Positions 34,540-45,850 of a stretch of DNA of 64,000 bases are shown piece after piece. The stretch is taken from assembly GCA_907165275.2 (NCBI GenBank), contig OU015673.1:1317001-1381000 (forward strand), given 5' to 3'. Each line of letters begins with the position of its first letter. The first letter of the stretch is position 1. This stretch comes from Zygaena filipendulae (taxonomy: Eukaryota; Arthropoda; Insecta; Lepidoptera; Zygaenidae). Both the position numbers and the translations under genes were made by a program. Under the pieces are notes generated by a model that saw only the letters and a program-made list of their open reading frames with translations, made no database searches and was not told the origin of the DNA.

Positions 34540-34915
34540 GAACTAGAAATTCCCAGGACCCAGCATCGCACCAACATTTCTATCCTCAGGGAGCTCAAAA
34601 TAACGCAAAGACTCTCGGCAATTGTCCACTCTCGAATTTTGAGCTACTTTGGCCACGTTATGCGCAAGGAAGACGATGCTATGGAGAGACTCGTTGTGCA
34701 GGGCAGAGTTAATGGCTCGCGATCTAGAGGGCGCTCCCCATTGCGATGGACTGACCAGATAAAAACCCTCACGGAATCGTCTAAACACGTGTGTGTGCGG
34801 AATGCCTCGGTTAGAGAGAGATAGCGGGAGACAATAAAAAAGGCCGTGCAACGACCTCCGTGACCACGACTACTCTGCCAAGAGTAGACGACTAAGAAGA
34901 AGAAGAACTGTAGAT
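34540..34915 (+). pseudogene. RTE-like LINE remnant, C-terminal end of the reverse-transcriptase ORF
   Basis: One frame (34540-34824) reads RTNISILRELKITQRLSAIV, SRILSYFGHVMRKEDDAMER and GRSRGR-type text SRSRGRSPLRWTDQIK. This is the stereotyped end of the reverse-transcriptase polyprotein of insect LINEs often mis-annotated as craniofacial development protein 2. It continues as QRPP...PRLL with in-frame stops and closes with (AAG)n-type text at 34895-34908, the 3' end of the element. The endonuclease and catalytic reverse-transcriptase domains are missing, so the copy is 5'-truncated and dead. The ATG at 34639 is not a true start. Confidence 0.8.
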
Positions 34916-35449
34916 AATATATAGATACAAATTTCCAATTATAGATATTGTCACTACCTGTTTGCAAGAAATAACATAGAATTCCCTCTCATGAAACACC
35001 ATGTTTCCATATCGCATCTCTTATGACTTTGCCCCGAACCAAAGATAAAAGAGCAACACCGCGCATTCACAAATGCATGAGGCATCAAGAAAAACCTGTG
35101 AAAGTTCACGTAATGGGCGAAGAACATTTGTACCATTATACAGGTGAATTGTTTAAAATGACAACCCGTTGTCCTGTTCCGATTTATGGCGAGCGACGGC
35201 AGCCATTTTTTCCGCGCGCAGCGACTCCCGCGCAACTCTCCGCACAAATTGTTTATGTTCTATGTTTAATTTATGACGTCATTTTCTTTAAATCGGCCGC
35301 TGATTGGTCGCACCGCTGTCATATTTGTTCCATAATATTATTTGAATTTAAATTGTGATGTTTTGTTATGATGATAATACTTACTTTAGCTATACATAAT
35401 ATATGTATAGTATATAATACCTACCTTATACTTATACTTAGGTATCTAG

Positions 35450-35566
35450 GTTGGTTGGAAGGTTGTCTGGAAGAGATCGCTAGTAAATCGATAAGACCGC
35501 CTTTTGTATGCTTTTAGTTATAAGTTTCTATAAACACACTGTAACATTATTTTGGTGTACAATAAA
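35450..35566 (+). repeat. LINE 3' tail seeding a microsatellite
   Basis: CTGGAAGAGATCGCTAGTAA, AAGACCGCCTTTTGTATG and GTGTACAATAAAGTGT form a typical retroelement 3' end. ATTCT repeats start immediately at its terminus. Confidence 0.65.
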
Positions 35567-36078
35567 GTGTATTCTATTCTATTCTATTCTATTCTATTTT
35601 ATTCTATTCCATTCTGTTCTGTTATATTTCTATTCTATTTCTGTTCTATTTCTATTCTATTTCTGTTCTATTTCTGTTCTATTTCTGTTCTATTTCTGTT
35701 CTATTTCTGTTCTATTTCTGTTCTATTTCTGTTCTATTTCTGTTCTATTTCTGTTCTATTTCTGTTCTATTTCTGTTCTATTTCTGTTCTGTTCTGTTCT
35801 GTTCTGTTCTGTTCTGTTCTGTTCTGTTCTGTTCTGTTCTGTTCTGTTCTGTTCTGTTCTGTTCTGTTCTGTTCTGTTCTGTTCTGTTCTGTTCTGTTCT
35901 GTTCTGTTCTGTTCTGTTCTGTTCTATTCTATTCTATTCTATTCTATTCTATTCTATTCTATTCTATTCTATTCTATTCTATTCTATTCTATTCTATTCT
36001 ATTCTATTCTATTCTATTCTATTCTATTCTATTCTATTCTATTCTATTCTATTCTATTCTATTCTATTCTATTCTATC
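35567..36078 (+). repeat. Compound (ATTCT)n/(GTTCT)n microsatellite, ~510 bp
   Basis: Ordered blocks can be seen: ATTCT, then an 11-mer ATTTCTGTTCT, then pure GTTCT, then pure ATTCT to the end. The 193- and 204-codon open frames across it are artefacts of the 5-bp period. Confidence 0.97.
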
Positions 36079-36394
36079 TACTATGTACCTGTGTGTCAGT
36101 GAAGTCAATAACTGGGACGTAAATCACTTATAAGTAAGGTTACCGAGCTCGGAACTCGGAAGTTCACGAGGGAGAAAATGCTTATGACCGTCTATTGTGG
36201 AGTTTTTTAGGTGACACCTATCCACTTATCTAAACTTGAAAAGTGAAATTTGAATAAAAAATAAACATTCAAATCTCAAGAGCCGTTACCGAGAATCCAA
36301 TCGCACAATTCCCTAATATTGCATTATTTAAATAAAAAGAATGTTTTCATTTGTGGGTTGTTTTGCTTACACCCTCGAAGTCTTCTGATGTAAA

Positions 36395-36446
36395 AAGTTC
36401 CTGTGGGAATTCCGTTCAAGCGGGAAAAACCGCGTGCACCAGCTAG
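36395..36446 (+). mobile_element. Helitron-like 3' scrap
   Basis: CTGTGGGAATTCC, a decayed GCGGGAAAAACCGCG and CTAG followed by T. Confidence 0.5.
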
Positions 36447-36497
36447 TTATCTATCTATTTAAATAAAGAAAAGTAGAAATTAAAATTACCTACTCAT

Positions 36498-36714
36498 GAT
36501 CGCACTCAGAGTCGTTTTAATGAATACCTCATTTAAAAAAAGACTTTATAAACAATACTTCCGCCTCGGAGACGTCAATTAAATTACTGTTAATTGGCAT
36601 TCAACTAATTAAGTTAAATTTACTTCAATTTCAAATATGATTAGTTTTTAAAATATTTACTTAAAATTAAGTAGGTAATTATTAAAACGACTCTGCAGAG
36701 TGCGGCCGTGAGTA
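36498..36714 (+). mobile_element. Hairpin MITE, degenerate copy
   Basis: The ends GCACTCAGAGTCG and GCAGAGTGCGGCCG and the internal TTAATTGGCATTCAACTAAT match the 7666 family. The arms are much decayed. Confidence 0.7.
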
Positions 36715-37142
36715 ACTTAATCCAATCGTTAAAATTAATGTATTAAATAAATTGACACCAAGGGCAAGTTTGGATTATCTGGCAACATTAATCGTGGATA
36801 GACATACCGTAACAGTGTTGCACGCTAACAAGCCCTATTCAAAACTGACAGAAATTTAACTGGATCCGAACGCCACAGTGACGCGGACGTGCGGTGCGAC
36901 TCAGTGGGCGATGTAGGGCGTTCATGGTTCAGCTAAAAAAGAGTTCCGTTTGCATTGTTAAAAAACATTGATATTTTATTGGCTATCATTTAAATGGCTA
37001 GCAGATTATTGACGTTTTGGTCAGAAGGGAAATGTAGTCTGACAGCAAATATAGAAAGTTTGCATGCTCGCTGCGCTCGCTGCTCACGGGTCGAGTGAGC
37101 CTTGTGGTGAAAAGAACAAGCGTAATCTGACCTCGGAGTACC

Positions 37143-37361
37143 TACGTAATATCATAAGATACGTAATATCATTAGATACGTAATATCATTAGATACGTAA
37201 TATCATTAGATACGTAATATCATTAGATACGTAATATCATTAGATACGTAATATCATTAGATACGTAATATCATTAGATACGTAATATCATTAGATACGT
37301 AATATCATTAGATACGTAATATCATTAGATACGTAATATCATTAGATACGTAATATCATTA
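37143..37361 (+). repeat. 17-bp tandem array, ~13 copies
   Basis: The unit TACGTAATATCATTAGA is repeated with almost no variation (the first copy reads CATAAGA). Direct abutting repeats without spacers rule out a CRISPR-like structure. The homogeneity indicates recent expansion. Confidence 0.96.
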
Positions 37362-37754
37362 AGCTTTCATTGCGGAACAGATGTTGTACCTCGTTTTTAT
37401 TTATTGCTCACCAAAAAATTCTCTAATGTTCTTCAAATTATTTAACATCAGTTTTTTCTAGTTTAGCAAATATAAAAATGCAAATCAAATAATTACCTAC
37501 TGCCCTTATTTCCTTTTTTTTTCGCCCGCGTGAAGTCAAAATTCCCTCGGAAACTTCGGGATGGATATCATTTCTTAACTGACGTTTACTTCATAATTAT
37601 GTTCGGAAGCTGTTCCCAGCGGTTTCACCTGTGGTAATTTCGGAGTTCCCCCGGGAATTCCGGGATGTCCTTAGTTCTTTTCTTTTTTTGTTTAATTAAG
37701 TTTCCGACAGCATAAACTGTATAGATATTATATTATACATATATATACCTACTA

Positions 37755-37890
37755 CTAGCTGTGCCCCGCGGTTCCCCCCGCGTGAGGTTTGGGATCAGGA
37801 ACCTTTGCGGAAGCAGGCAGAATAACCCGCCAAAGTTTCATCACAATCGCACCAATGGTTTAGAAACGCATAGAGGAAAGACATACCAAC
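37755..37890 (-). mobile_element. Helitron-like fragment
   Basis: CTAGCTGTGCCCCGCGG with a decayed body. A further scrap at 37610-37670 carries GGTTTCACC and GGAATTCCGGGAT. Confidence 0.55.
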
Positions 37891-38105
37891 ATGCATTTTT
37901 ATTTATTAAGAAGATAACTAACTGTAGATCAGTAACAGAAAAAAAAAATGTAGGTACCTATCTATATAATTATTTTTACACGTCTCTCTAAGTTTATTAT
38001 TTATAAGGCTTTTATTATATAACGTTATGGATGGCTATGGAAAAGTGGGACCTACTGGCACAAGTATATAATATGCTTAAAACAAGGTACAAGGTACAAG
38101 GTACT

Positions 38106-38150
38106 TAGAGGTTACAATCGGATGTCCTAACAATCCGATTGTAACCTCTA
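38106..38150. repeat. Perfect 18-bp stem hairpin
   Basis: TAGAGGTTACAATCGGAT (38106-38123) pairs perfectly with 38133-38150 around a 9-base loop. It is too short to be a typical miRNA precursor and is not assigned to an element. Confidence 0.85.
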
Positions 38151-38224
38151 CTTATATAATAATAAATATTTTTGATTTTTTTTTTAATTTTTTGAATCAG
38201 TATGTTTAGCTAGACATAGAATAA

Positions 38225-40225
38225 AAATCAAATCAAATCAAATCAAATATTCTTTATTGCCGCCAAAAACATAGGTAAATATAAAAAAAAAATACATGTA
38301 CCTACCTATCATTAAAATTATATTGTATATTATTGTATCCTTTATTACCATCCAACATTAAACTTCATAGATGACTATCAATTTCGATAGGGAAAAAATA
38401 GCTATTTATCCCAGAAACGGAACCCTCCATTTATAAAAAAAACGTTCCCCGACACCTTACGAACTATTAAAATTACCGAAATAATAGGTTATTAATCTTA
38501 ACATCCCACAAAAACCCATCGGATTTATAACCACTGTCAAAATAAATATAAGATGAGATCGCCCTAACGAGACAACAGCGTTTTTTTACCAAAACCCAAA
38601 TTTAGATGTTCGACAAAACTTTACAAAAGGAACACGTCGAAGGCTTTTTTATTAATTGGGTATCGGCCGCGATAGTGACTTGTTTTATAAGAAATATACA
38701 CACGTATAAAAGTTTACGTGTATTAGCTAGTATAAGTTGGGGAAAAATATATGCGCGCGCGCACATTAACGCGCGATTGGGATTCGTGTTGTATAGGATC
38801 GACGCACACTGCGCGCGGCAGATGAATGAGTGAACGAATGAAATTAAAATGTTACTATTTGTGCGAACTAGTAATGTGTAGTCTCACAGGCGTCACGTGT
38901 TTTGCAAATTCTTAAAATTGACCACTTCCCCCCTCTTGCTGCGACCCCGCGTCTTAGTAGCTTTTTTTTAGTGCTATAACAACCGTGGAAGAAGGCAAAC
39001 CTGTCATCGGTTGTTTAATACGTAAGTAATATTAATTAGAAAGTCGGCCGTCCCTTGGGAAGCCTGGGTTAAGCTCTATTAAAATGCTAAGAAAAGGATC
39101 TCATGTCAATTAGGGCCAATTTTTAATTAAGTACCGTTTATTTTATAAATAAATAAGAAAAACTGATTGAATTTATTTAAATTTATTTTATTACATACCA
39201 ATAGTTAAATATCAACATAATTTTGAGACATCCAAATGCAATTTTATGAAAATATTGACTTTCATGTCCCTTATAGTGTTACAAATTTATCATGTCACTA
39301 GTCAAAGACGGTTTTACGGGTTTAAACCTGTAAAAGTTAACTATCTCTCATGTAGTTTTTCGATCTTGCTCTCCATTGTATGAAAAATAAAACAAAAAAT
39401 TTACGATGAATATAACTTGATATTGACGAAATAAAAAGCAAGCGATAATTCTGTGGTCGGTGATGTTCGTGATTGTTGCTTCCTATAAGTATTTTTTTTT
39501 AATCTGTACACTGACAGTTCCAAAGATAAAGTATTAAAGCAAAAAAAAAAGAACATTTAAATTTTCAAAATTAGAATTTCATTGGAGTACTTTTAAACAG
39601 AACCGTTACTCGCAGTGCACTCGAACGTCACAGAGGAATGAAAGACCGACTCATTGACCGGTCTTCCAATATTACCCAGTCAGTGTGCGTCGCACCTTAT
39701 CCGATGTTATCAGGACGTTCCGGGAAGGACATGTGTCGACCAATAAACTAATTGCTTTGGAAATGCTTGCTCGCAGGGACTATGGGAGGATATTTATTTT
39801 ATTTTCAAATATTTTATATTCATTCCTTATAAACTATACGATAAAATGCCGGTGTTAAACCGACCGCCGGAACGGACACCGCTTCGGTATTCCTCAGGCC
39901 GATGTTTGGGTGAAATGTTTTAATTAATTTTATATCACGAAACGGTCCTACATTTACGGCAAGATAAGGTGGTTAAATGTTCAATTTGGTATCGTATTAT
40001 GTTTTTTTTTTTGTTATCTAGAAACTCGGGCATGGATGTTTTAAGATTTATCTCAAGCTCAACCGATAGCAAGACGCATGTTTAATTTGAACACATTAAA
40101 AAGTCATTGAATAGATTACACTAAATTGTGTAAAATTTACACAATTTACACTGTGAATTGTCAAATAAATAGATTTGAAGTACCTACCTACTGCCGATTT
40201 AACTAGATCACTACATAAGTAATAT
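38225..40225. other. Unassigned stretch
   Basis: It opens with (AAATC)n at 38228-38245 beside a retroelement-like ATTCTTTATTGCC end. The rest has no recognised gene; 38606-38830 gives a 75-codon frame without motifs. A GCGCGCGC run sits at 38752-38762. A TCAGTGTGCG initiator-like word at about 39680 has no supporting TATA. Confidence 0.35.
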
Positions 40226-40227
40226 TT

Positions 40228-41063
40228 TAAATCAAAGTACTTCGCCACGTTGGTCTGTCTGTTTGCGATAAACTGAAAAACTGTACTGAACGGATTTTCA
40301 TGCAGTTTTTAACAATAGAATGATTCATAAGGTTTAAGTACTTATATAATTTGTCAAGGTTTTGTGTAAATTGGTAGTAATATGTATAACGATAACTGTT
40401 GGAAAAAGTACTTCGTCGCTCGCCTTAACAGCTTAACCGATAATCATGAAATTATACACGCTGTCAGGGGTAGATAGAAGGTTAAAGAGTACTTTTTACC
40501 TCGGAATTCCCTCGGGATCTCCGAAAAAACGCGGGGGAATAAAAGACAGTTACAACTTATTTATTTTTTAAGACCTAGTTATTCAGCCGTAGCTGAGCTG
40601 AGCTGAGCTAAGAAACAAACACACACGATCTTTTAAGTTATAAGATTAAAAAGATACTTATAGCTATTGCCCTTGGTTTTCACGACACAAGCTTATAATA
40701 GCTTAGTTTGGGATCAAGTAGATCCGTGTGTTGTGAAGTGTACTTATTACTATTATCTATCTATACTATAATAAAAGAGTAGAATCCGCGATTCTGTACA
40801 ATGTACTAATATTTTTAACAAAAATTGACAAGGGGCGATAAAAGAACAGTAACCAACCACAAAAAAGGGTTTTTAAAATTATTTTCTGTGTGTCTGTCTG
40901 TTCGCGATAATCTCTGAATCCACTGAACGGATTGTCATACGGTTTTCACAAGGAGATTCAACTTAGCCTGGAGCTACATATAGGCGTTGTTTCATTGAAA
41001 TCGGATGTCAGGAAAAAAGTTGTTGTAACCTTTCACGCGGGTGAACGCGCGGGGCACAGCTAG
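40228..41063 (+). mobile_element. Cluster of Helitron-like fragments
   Basis: At least three partial copies with different bodies (GTCTGTTTGCGATAAACTG near 40260, TTCCCTCGGGATCTCCG near 40505, TCGCGATAATCTCTGAATCC near 40900). The last ends GAACGCGCGGGGCACAG, CTAG, T at 41060-41063. Confidence 0.55.
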
Positions 41064-41394
41064 TTCTAACCTAAAACCTAATTTATTACGTACCAAATTG
41101 TCTATAAGTACAAACATAAAAACGAAATAGTCGTATCTACCTTCAGTACCCGCCAAAAACACCAGCACAAAACTTTATTCCGTGTCACCTCTAAACGAAA
41201 ACACAAAATGGATCCTCATTTGTCCCCGAATGTCTTCATTTCCATTTCTTGGAAAATATTCATTATGAAATTGCGATGTTTAGGAAAGATAACATACAGC
41301 CGGAGTTCCTGCTCGCCGCTCGGGTGTCAGGGCGCGATGATATATTGCACGTGTGACATCAGTTAGATGACTGATAGGTTAAAAATGAGATCTG

Positions 41395-41460
41395 GGCCCT
41401 TATTCACTATGACCAACAACGTTCCTTGCTCGTGACGTGCGTCCTAAAAACATAATTCCG
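41395..41460 (+). mobile_element. Single end of GGGCCC MITE
   Basis: CTGGGCCCTTATTCACTATG and the next few bases match the left TIR of the 55082 element; no partner end is found nearby. Confidence 0.55.
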
Positions 41461-41519
41461 AACGCTATATAAAACACAACCAGAACGCTATATAGGTACA
41501 GCTGTGCCAAAATATTAGA

Positions 41520-41805
41520 AATTATAGCTGTTCCCGAGATTTAGGTGAGCCGCGTTAATTCCCGGGAGTCCCGCAGGAATTCAACAGGGATAAAAAGGTG
41601 GTACCTACACTATCTTAATAAATAAAAAGGGAATAAGGGGGAGTTCTGGAGTTCCCGCCGGAATTCCGGGATAAAAACTATCTTTTAAGTTGAACGATTT
41701 TATGAATGGTTACAAAATTTTATCAAAATCCGTTCAGTAGTTTCGGAATCCATCGCGGACAAACAACGTGACACGTGATTTATATAAATATTAGATTAGA
41801 TAAAT
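41520..41805 (-). mobile_element. Helitron-like cluster, CGTGATTTATATA subfamily
   Basis: A worn module at 41528-41600 is followed by a better one at 41645-41805 (GGAATTCCGGGATAAAAACT, CCATCGCGGACAAACAACG). Confidence 0.6.
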
Positions 41806-41946
41806 TCTAAATGCCTGTATTGGTTAATGTCGATAACCACGCGCGTTTTTTAATTAATGATTTACCTTTAATTATTTATGTAGGTATAATATTTTAATTA
41901 ATACGTACCTATGTCGACACATACCTAAATAAAGTCGCTAATTATA

Positions 41947-42138
41947 TCTATATACTAATATTATAAAGAGGAAAGATTTGATTTTTTGTTTGTTTATTAC
42001 AATTTAACTCAAAAACTACTGGGCTGGTTTCAAAAATTCTGTCACCATCAGAAAGCTACATTATCCCTGAGTGATATAGGCTATTCTGTAATCCGGAATC
42101 CCCGCGGGAACTCCGAAATGAAAGCGGGGAACAGCTAG
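41947..42138 (+). mobile_element. Helitron-like element
   Basis: From TCTATATACTAATATTATAA to CTAG followed by T. The 3' hairpin is damaged (AAAGCGGGGAACAG). Confidence 0.75.
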
Positions 42139-42401
42139 TACAAACCTAATAACACAAGAAGAAAAATAAAAATGGTTTTTGACGAGTGAAAGCCGTATCG
42201 AAAACACGCGTGTCACGTTTTTCGTTATTTCAGTCACTTTTCAGCATCTATTTTGGACTCTGAGCAGGAAACTGACTTTCAAAAGAGCAATGTTTTAACT
42301 TGGGGAACAATCTAACATTTTCATTGGCGATTCGCCATAATTGAAGAAGTAGATGAAGAGATTGTTATTATTAAGAAACATTGTCATTGGCAAATTATAA
42401 T

Positions 42402-42728
42402 GGGCATGTTAACTAATTTTAATTTTTTAGTCCATCTTGAAGATTATTAAAAAATATTGGACACGTATTTTTTCTTTTCTTACGTAATCAAAAAATAACG
42501 GCGATATTATGATAGTTGAAATTTCGCATGACGTCACTATTCTGACAATTTGTATGGCGGTTTTAGCGGTTAGTGACGTCACGACCCCCTCACCCTAAAC
42601 TTGAATGCGCTTTATCTCTGTATATTTTAATTTATTTGAAAAAGCAAAAAATACGTGTCTATTGTTTTTTTATTTTCTAACTGACGGACTAATTAGAATT
42701 TTGATTTTAAAAAGTAGTCCACATCCCA
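42402..42728 (-). mobile_element. AT-TSD MITE family A, full copy
   Basis: GGGCATGTTAACTA...AGTCCACATCCCA with AT at both sides. One palindrome is intact (GTGACGTCAC), the other is ATGACGTCAC. Confidence 0.9.
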
Positions 42729-43018
42729 ATTATAGACGTCATTATTAAAGAAGAAGAAGAAAAATAAAAATACCTATTTTAATAAAAGCTATGGACAGAC
42801 GCAGTGATAATGTTCTAATAGGTATACTGTACCTACTAGTATCCTAATTATCATGAAATAAAATCTCTACTTAGATGTAAATTTTGTAAATTTGATCGTT
42901 AAGATTAGCTTAATTAAGTAATTCAAAGCGATCACGCCAAATGAGAAGCGGAAGCGATTTCAAAATAAGTTATTTAATACATCATTATAATTAGATATTA
43001 GGTATGTTTAATATCTAA

Positions 43019-43251
43019 CCGCCGCACTCAGAGTCGACTTTAATGATTACTTAGTTAAGTATAGATTTTTAAAACAAAACTGCCGCAGACAGGTTTAATA
43101 AATTAATGCTAATTGGCATTTAACTAATTAAGCAACATCTCGTTAAATGCCAATTAACATTAATTTACTGAACGTCTCTGATTGCGGCAGTTTTGTTTTA
43201 AAAATCTATAGTTAACAAAGTAATCATTAAAGTCGACTCAGAGTACGGCGG
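43019..43251 (+). mobile_element. Hairpin MITE, full copy
   Basis: TAA on both sides (43016-43018 and 43252-43254). The long arms are as in the 7666 copy. Confidence 0.88.
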
Positions 43252-43924
43252 TAAACTGTTTAAACATCGAGTTACCAGAACAAAGTTTGAAGAATTGCAA
43301 TGTTTCCTAATACATACCAATTACCTACACAATATATTATGATATATTCTTAAAGCGACTAAACCAAAATATTTTTTTTAGTAAATTGGATGCATTAACC
43401 ATCCATGTAATGACAAAATATCTATAATAAATAGGTAAATATAATATATATTTTTGTTTATGGATATGTGTGTCTCTTTGTCAGTTTAAAATTTCGTGTT
43501 TTTCTGCTGCAGCCTGTATCTAACCTATATTGTATGTAAGCTTTTTAATCTCTTCTCTGTTTGCCGAAAGAGGTTATCTGCCCATCTTCAGCCTCTAGGG
43601 TCTCTATTTCATTGAGAACGAGTAATTTAAAAAGCGTGTCTAGTAAAATTAAAAAGTACAGTACAGTGCTGCAGGTTTGAAACTCAGTAGGTACTTTTAC
43701 AAGCAGTATCTTTTTATTTAATTTTTATCTAACCATGGGCGCAATGTGCCGAACTATAAAGTCTACCACAAAACCCAATTAAGATAGGATAGTACCTAAC
43801 ACAAGATTTATAGAGCATTCGGAGCATTGCTCTTTGGCGAGGGATATCGTTCGTCAATGGCAGACGCCATTTATGGATGATGCCCTCTGTACCTTTTGGC
43901 TAAATATCTAGGTACCTAGTCTAA

Positions 43925-44162
43925 CGGCCGCACTCAGAGTCGACTTTAATGATTACTTAGTCAAGTATAGATTTTTAAAACAGAACTGCCGCAATCAGAG
44001 ACGTTCAGTAAACTAATGTTAATTGGTATTTGATGAGATGTAACTTAATTAGTTAAATGCCAATTACCATTAATTTATTAAACTTGTCTGATTGCGACAG
44101 TTTTGTTTTAAAAATCTATACTTAGCTAAGTAATCATTAAAGTCGACTCTGAGTGCGCCGGT
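43925..44162 (-). mobile_element. Hairpin MITE, full copy
   Basis: Preceded by TAA and followed by TTAA. The loop-side order (ACGTTCAGTAAACTAATG on the left) is inverted relative to 7666. It lies only ~670 bp from the 43019 copy in opposite orientation. Confidence 0.86.
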
Positions 44163-44554
44163 TAAGCCTTGTGTCGTTTAAAAAAAATGTAAATAATCGT
44201 TTGCCTACTCTTTTCTGTAAATACAGCGAACCGTTTCTTTTTTCGAAATTGGCAATTTTCATTTCTTAGTTCGTTTATATCACTGGGAGTTCATCACTTG
44301 TACCCACTAAATTTAATACTAAAAAACCGCTTTGTAATTCTTATACATGCCACTAACGACGCTATGAATTTATAGTGACGACACAGTGTAATGTGTAATA
44401 CACTTTTATGTACTGTAATTAAATCAACTGCTACATTTGAGGTTAAGATAACCGTTTAAGATTATGTTTGATTTGTGCAGGTACCTATATCTAATTACCT
44501 ACACAGGTCTGAGAAATTAATTTTTTCGAAAGTTTTTTTCATAAACTATTATCA

Positions 44555-44690
44555 TCCTACTAATATTATAAATGTGAAAGTGCGGATGTTTGAATGTTTG
44601 TTACTCAATCACGCCACACAGCTGAACGAATTTGGATGAAATTTGGCATGCACGTTGTGAGGGGTGCAGAAAAAGACACAGATTTTTAAT
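44555..44690 (+). mobile_element. Helitron-like 5' half
   Basis: TCCTACTAATATTATAAATG through CATGCACGTTGTGAGGGGTG. The 3' module is missing. Confidence 0.6.
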
Positions 44691-45085
44691 AGTAATTTTT
44701 AACGATTAATTTAATAGTAATTTTTTTACGAGACCACTTTTTTGTAAGCTTAATGTGAAAATATTGGTTGATAATATTGGCATTTTGACCCCCCTTTCAG
44801 CTCCTAACGGATATAATATAGGTACGTCGATTTACAACTAACGGTGTTTAGATACATATCTGACTACAATCTGTAAACGCATTCATTAAATTTAATATAC
44901 TAAAAAATACTATACTCTAAATTAACAAGGTGATAAACAATAATATTTAAAATGTTGAAATAAATAATTAAAGCGAATAAGTAGGTACCACAATTAAATT
45001 TCGCAGTCCAATGTTTGTTGATCAAATATGACTAACCTATGTAGGTATATAATGTTAAAATTCTAACTGTGAGTTTGTATGTATG

Positions 45086-45200
45086 TATAAATAAAAAAGA
45101 ACTCTGCTCATTGCTCAACACTGTGACCTGCGACATGTCTGTACCGTTGGAGCGAAAAAACCCTGATGCGAATCAGTCTGTAGACGCGCAGCAGAAGTGA
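45086..45200 (+). promoter_or_regulatory. Possible core promoter with a 21-codon ORF
   Basis: TATAAATA at 45086-45093 lies 31 bp before a TCA initiator (A at 45117). An ATG at 45135 opens MSVPLERKNPDANQSVDAQQK, stop at 45198-45200. No donor site extends the frame convincingly and I do not recognise the peptide. Spacing alone supports this. It could be a first exon of an unseen transcript, or chance. Confidence 0.25.
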
Positions 45201-45721
45201 AGCTTTCAGTGTTAAAAGTTAAAGCGCCACCTGTCAACAACTAAACAAACAAATCAAAAATGAGACACAACGCCATCTTCCCTTATCACTTATCAACCGA
45301 ACGAATTAATTTAATAGAAAACTTATTTATTAACATTCTAATTACAATAATTATTATGTAACGCGTAATAGGTACATTTTCTTTTGCATGCGCGCAAACC
45401 TATATTCAAATTATCTATGGTCTATCGTTATTTAAATAAAAGCCAATTTTCTTTGACGATAAAGATCCTCTCCCATACAGCAAAACTGTTGGTTTTTTTT
45501 TTCTGGCACTAATAAAAAACGATAAGTACCTACAGTAAAAAGGTTACGAGCAAAGTCACGCTGATAAATATATATGTATATTGATAATGAGTGGTTATAA
45601 TGAGAGGTTATAGTCATTCATTACAACCACAGATATCTTTATCAAACCATTAGTTTAAAGTTGATTAAAAAAAAAATATAATAATATCGTGCATTTATTG
45701 TTTTAATTGCATAAATGTGAT

Positions 45722-45756
45722 TATATAAATATTACCCCGATTTTAACTCCATCAGT
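45722..45756 (+). promoter_or_regulatory. TATA box and initiator of the cysteine protease gene
   Basis: TATATAAAT starts at 45722. The insect initiator TCAGTT has its A at 45754, so the TATA box begins at -32, the canonical distance. The implied 5' UTR is 45 bases, ending at the ATG at 45799. Confidence 0.7.
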
Positions 45757-45798
45757 TTTCCTGTAGCCCTGGTAACGGGCTGGTTAATGTGACTGACA

Positions 45799-45850
45799 AT
45801 GTATTGGTATACATGGCCTGTGATATTCGCCGTGGCTGCAGCAGGGAATG
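45799..45850 (+). CDS. Protease exon 1: signal peptide
   Basis: It encodes the hydrophobic leader MYWYTWPVIFAVAAAGN and ends in phase 1 before GTGAGC. The overlapping ATG at 45813 would give a basic, non-hydrophobic peptide and breaks the frame with exon 2. Confidence 0.88.

Noticed and set aside
34639..34824. Independent 61-aa gene at the ATG
   Set aside because: The same frame continues upstream as LINE reverse-transcriptase text, so the ATG is internal to a dead LINE.
35508..36133. Two ~200-codon open frames of FYSI/FCSV repeats
   Set aside because: They lie wholly on a 5-bp-period microsatellite; three frames stay open for arithmetic reasons.
37143..37361. Possible CRISPR-like array
   Set aside because: Repeats abut directly with no spacers, and the host is an insect.
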